Shown here: positions 7,359-7,652 of the stretch, piece by piece
Position numbering within the stretch: position 1 is the stretch's first letter
How the letters are laid out: the number at the start of each line of letters is the position of its first letter
DNA from: Pseudomonadota bacterium
GTDB taxonomy: Bacteria > Pseudomonadota > Alphaproteobacteria > Rhizobiales > Rhizobiaceae
DNA length: 7,652 bases
Direction: 5' to 3'
Assembly (NCBI GenBank): GCA_023444445.1
Contig: JAEXMK010000054.1
Coordinates: 1 to 7,652, forward strand
Notes under the pieces: generated by a model
The model's database searches: none
What the model was told of the DNA's origin: nothing
Seen by the model: only the letters and a program-made list of their open reading frames with translations
Program-made: the position numbers and the translations under genes

Positions 7359-7459
7359 AAAAAAGAAGGCCGCTGGATGTCTCCGCGGCCTGATAAGTTT
7401 GAAGGTCAAAACCTCCAGAGGGGAACAGCTGTCGCGTGCCTGAGCAAGCGTGACAGCTG
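7359..7459 (-). ncRNA. abcR2: Tandem sRNA copy 1, AbcR/alpha-r15-like (AbcR2 proposed)
   Basis: A trans-acting sRNA of about 100 nt, transcribed leftward from its own promoter. Read on the minus strand it has three parts. The first is a 5' hairpin in which CAGCTGTC (7459-7452) pairs with GACAGCTG (7433-7426), with partial pairing inside around CTTGCTCAGGC. The second is a single-stranded TTCCCCTCT tract followed by a GGAGGT/ACCTTC stem. The third is a terminator hairpin, AGGCCGC/GCGGCCT (7391-7385 with 7373-7367), followed by TTCTTTTTT. The 31-nt block at 7401-7431 recurs almost exactly in the neighbouring copy. Tandem arrangement, position near an ArsR gene and a CU-rich unpaired tract match recalled AbcR1/AbcR2 sRNAs, which are Hfq-dependent repressors of ABC-transporter mRNAs in Agrobacterium and Sinorhizobium. 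Which copy carries which number is uncertain. A short plus-strand ORF across it is not credible. Confidence 0.8.
7367..7391 (-). terminator. Intrinsic terminator of sRNA copy 1
   Basis: A 7-bp GC-rich stem (7367-7373 with 7385-7391), an 11-nt loop and, on the minus strand, a TTCTTTTTT tail ending at 7359. It could also stop any readthrough from the tandem copy before it enters the arsR promoter. Confidence 0.88.
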
Positions 7460-7464
7460 ACTAA

Positions 7465-7493
7465 AATATGGGTGTGGGACTAATGCAAAACAA
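7465..7493 (-). promoter_or_regulatory. Promoter of sRNA copy 1
   Basis: On the minus strand, TTGTTT (7493-7488) and CATATT (7470-7465) are separated by 17 bp. The start of transcription is predicted around 7457-7460, exactly where the 5' stem begins. It lies downstream of the terminator of copy 2, so the two sRNAs are separately transcribed. Confidence 0.6.
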
Positions 7494-7541
7494 GGTTGCA
7501 TCATGCGATATTTCGCCAATTCGGAGAAAATTCTTGCGGGT

Positions 7542-7652
7542 AAAAAAAGAGGGCCGCCGGATAGATCCAGGGCCCTTTAAGTGTGAAGGTCAAAAACCTC
7601 CAGAGGGGAACAGCTGATGCGGTGGAACTGGGAGGAAAAGCCACCGTGTGCA
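7542..7652 (-). ncRNA. abcR1: Tandem sRNA copy 2, AbcR/alpha-r15-like (AbcR1 proposed); 5' end at or beyond the window edge
   Basis: Read on the minus strand, a 5' hairpin CGGTGG (7646-7641) / CCACCG (7625-7620) carries a 15-nt loop with CCTCCCA (7635-7629), an anti-Shine-Dalgarno-like seed. Then comes the 32-nt block (7616-7585) shared with copy 1 apart from one extra A, including TTCCCCTCT and the GGAGGT/ACCTTC stem. The last element is a terminator, AGGGCC/GGCCCT, with a CTTTTTTT tail. Known AbcR RNAs are roughly 110-120 nt, so the start should fall near the right edge and the promoter outside the window. The CUCCC-type loop agrees with the recalled AbcR targeting motif that blocks ribosome binding on transporter mRNAs. 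Numbering of the pair is tentative. Confidence 0.8.
7550..7576 (-). terminator. Intrinsic terminator of sRNA copy 2
   Basis: AGGGCC (7550-7555) pairs with GGCCCT (7571-7576). The loop can form an additional GGA/TCC pairing. On the minus strand the stem is followed by CT7 (7549-7542), a strong U tract. Confidence 0.9.

Larger units (their letters stand above)
7401..7616 (-). repeat. Direct repeat pair forming the common module of the two sRNAs
   Basis: The blocks at 7401-7431 and 7585-7616 are identical except for one extra A in a run of A (four versus five). They lie about 184 bp apart in the same orientation. Flanking terminator hairpins are similar in layout but differ in sequence, and the 5' hairpins are unrelated. 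This fits an old duplication under selection for the shared block. Confidence 0.9.

Noticed and set aside
7269..7460. 63-codon plus-strand frame at the right end
   Set aside because: It overlaps the arsR operator and runs antisense through sRNA copy 1 and its terminator. It lacks a ribosome binding site and any protein similarity I recognise.
7401..7616. CRISPR-like interpretation of the repeated blocks of about 31 nt
   Set aside because: There are only two copies, about 184 bp apart, each followed in the same order by a U-tailed hairpin and with a promoter between them. This is a pair of sRNA genes, not a repeat-spacer array.

Overview
The window looks like chromosomal DNA of a Rhizobiaceae alphaproteobacterium, most likely the Agrobacterium tumefaciens/fabrum group. 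This rests on moderately high GC, protein sequences typical of Rhizobium/Agrobacterium, and a tandem pair of small RNAs resembling the AbcR1/AbcR2 (alpha-r15) pair. From memory, in A. tumefaciens C58 that pair lies a few genes from an aspartate aminotransferase gene. No database search was possible, so names rest on motif reading and recalled knowledge.

Layout, left to right. Positions 1-71 may hold the 5' end of a minus-strand gene leaving the window. A leader of about 210 bp precedes aatA (aspartate aminotransferase, +, 283-1485). aatA converges with a ChaA-type calcium/cation:proton antiporter (-, 1540-2652), and the two share a bidirectional terminator. A small DUF2188-type protein (+, 2846-3103) diverges from the antiporter. 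A LysR-family regulator (-, 3214-4158) is divergent from a two-gene unit on the plus strand: an atypical NAD(P)-binding SDR/epimerase-like protein (4247-5284), translationally coupled (TGATG) to a small polytopic membrane protein (5284-5673, possibly DUF6220). A second bidirectional terminator separates this unit from the convergent minus-strand pair arsR-like (6968-7282) and Old Yellow Enzyme (nemA-like, 5728-6840). The right end (about 7359-7652) is non-coding for protein and carries two tandem minus-strand sRNA genes.

The window divides into housekeeping metabolism (aspartate/oxaloacetate transamination), ion homeostasis, and two locally regulated oxidoreductase modules. In each module the regulator appears to control the adjacent enzyme: LysR faces the SDR gene across 88 bp, and the ArsR-type repressor is co-directional with the ene-reductase. 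Both regulatory regions contain alternating CGATA/TATCG half-sites. Both regulator genes lack a Shine-Dalgarno sequence and have a -10-like hexamer 7-8 nt before the ATG, so they may be leaderless and autorepressed.

The most notable element is the sRNA pair. The two copies share an almost identical block of about 31 nt followed by a Rho-independent terminator. Their 5' hairpins are completely different: one presents an anti-Shine-Dalgarno-like CCUCCCA loop, and the other is a long stem closed by CAGCUGUC/GACAGCUG. This suggests a modular sRNA design with a common 3' module and distinct 5' targeting modules.
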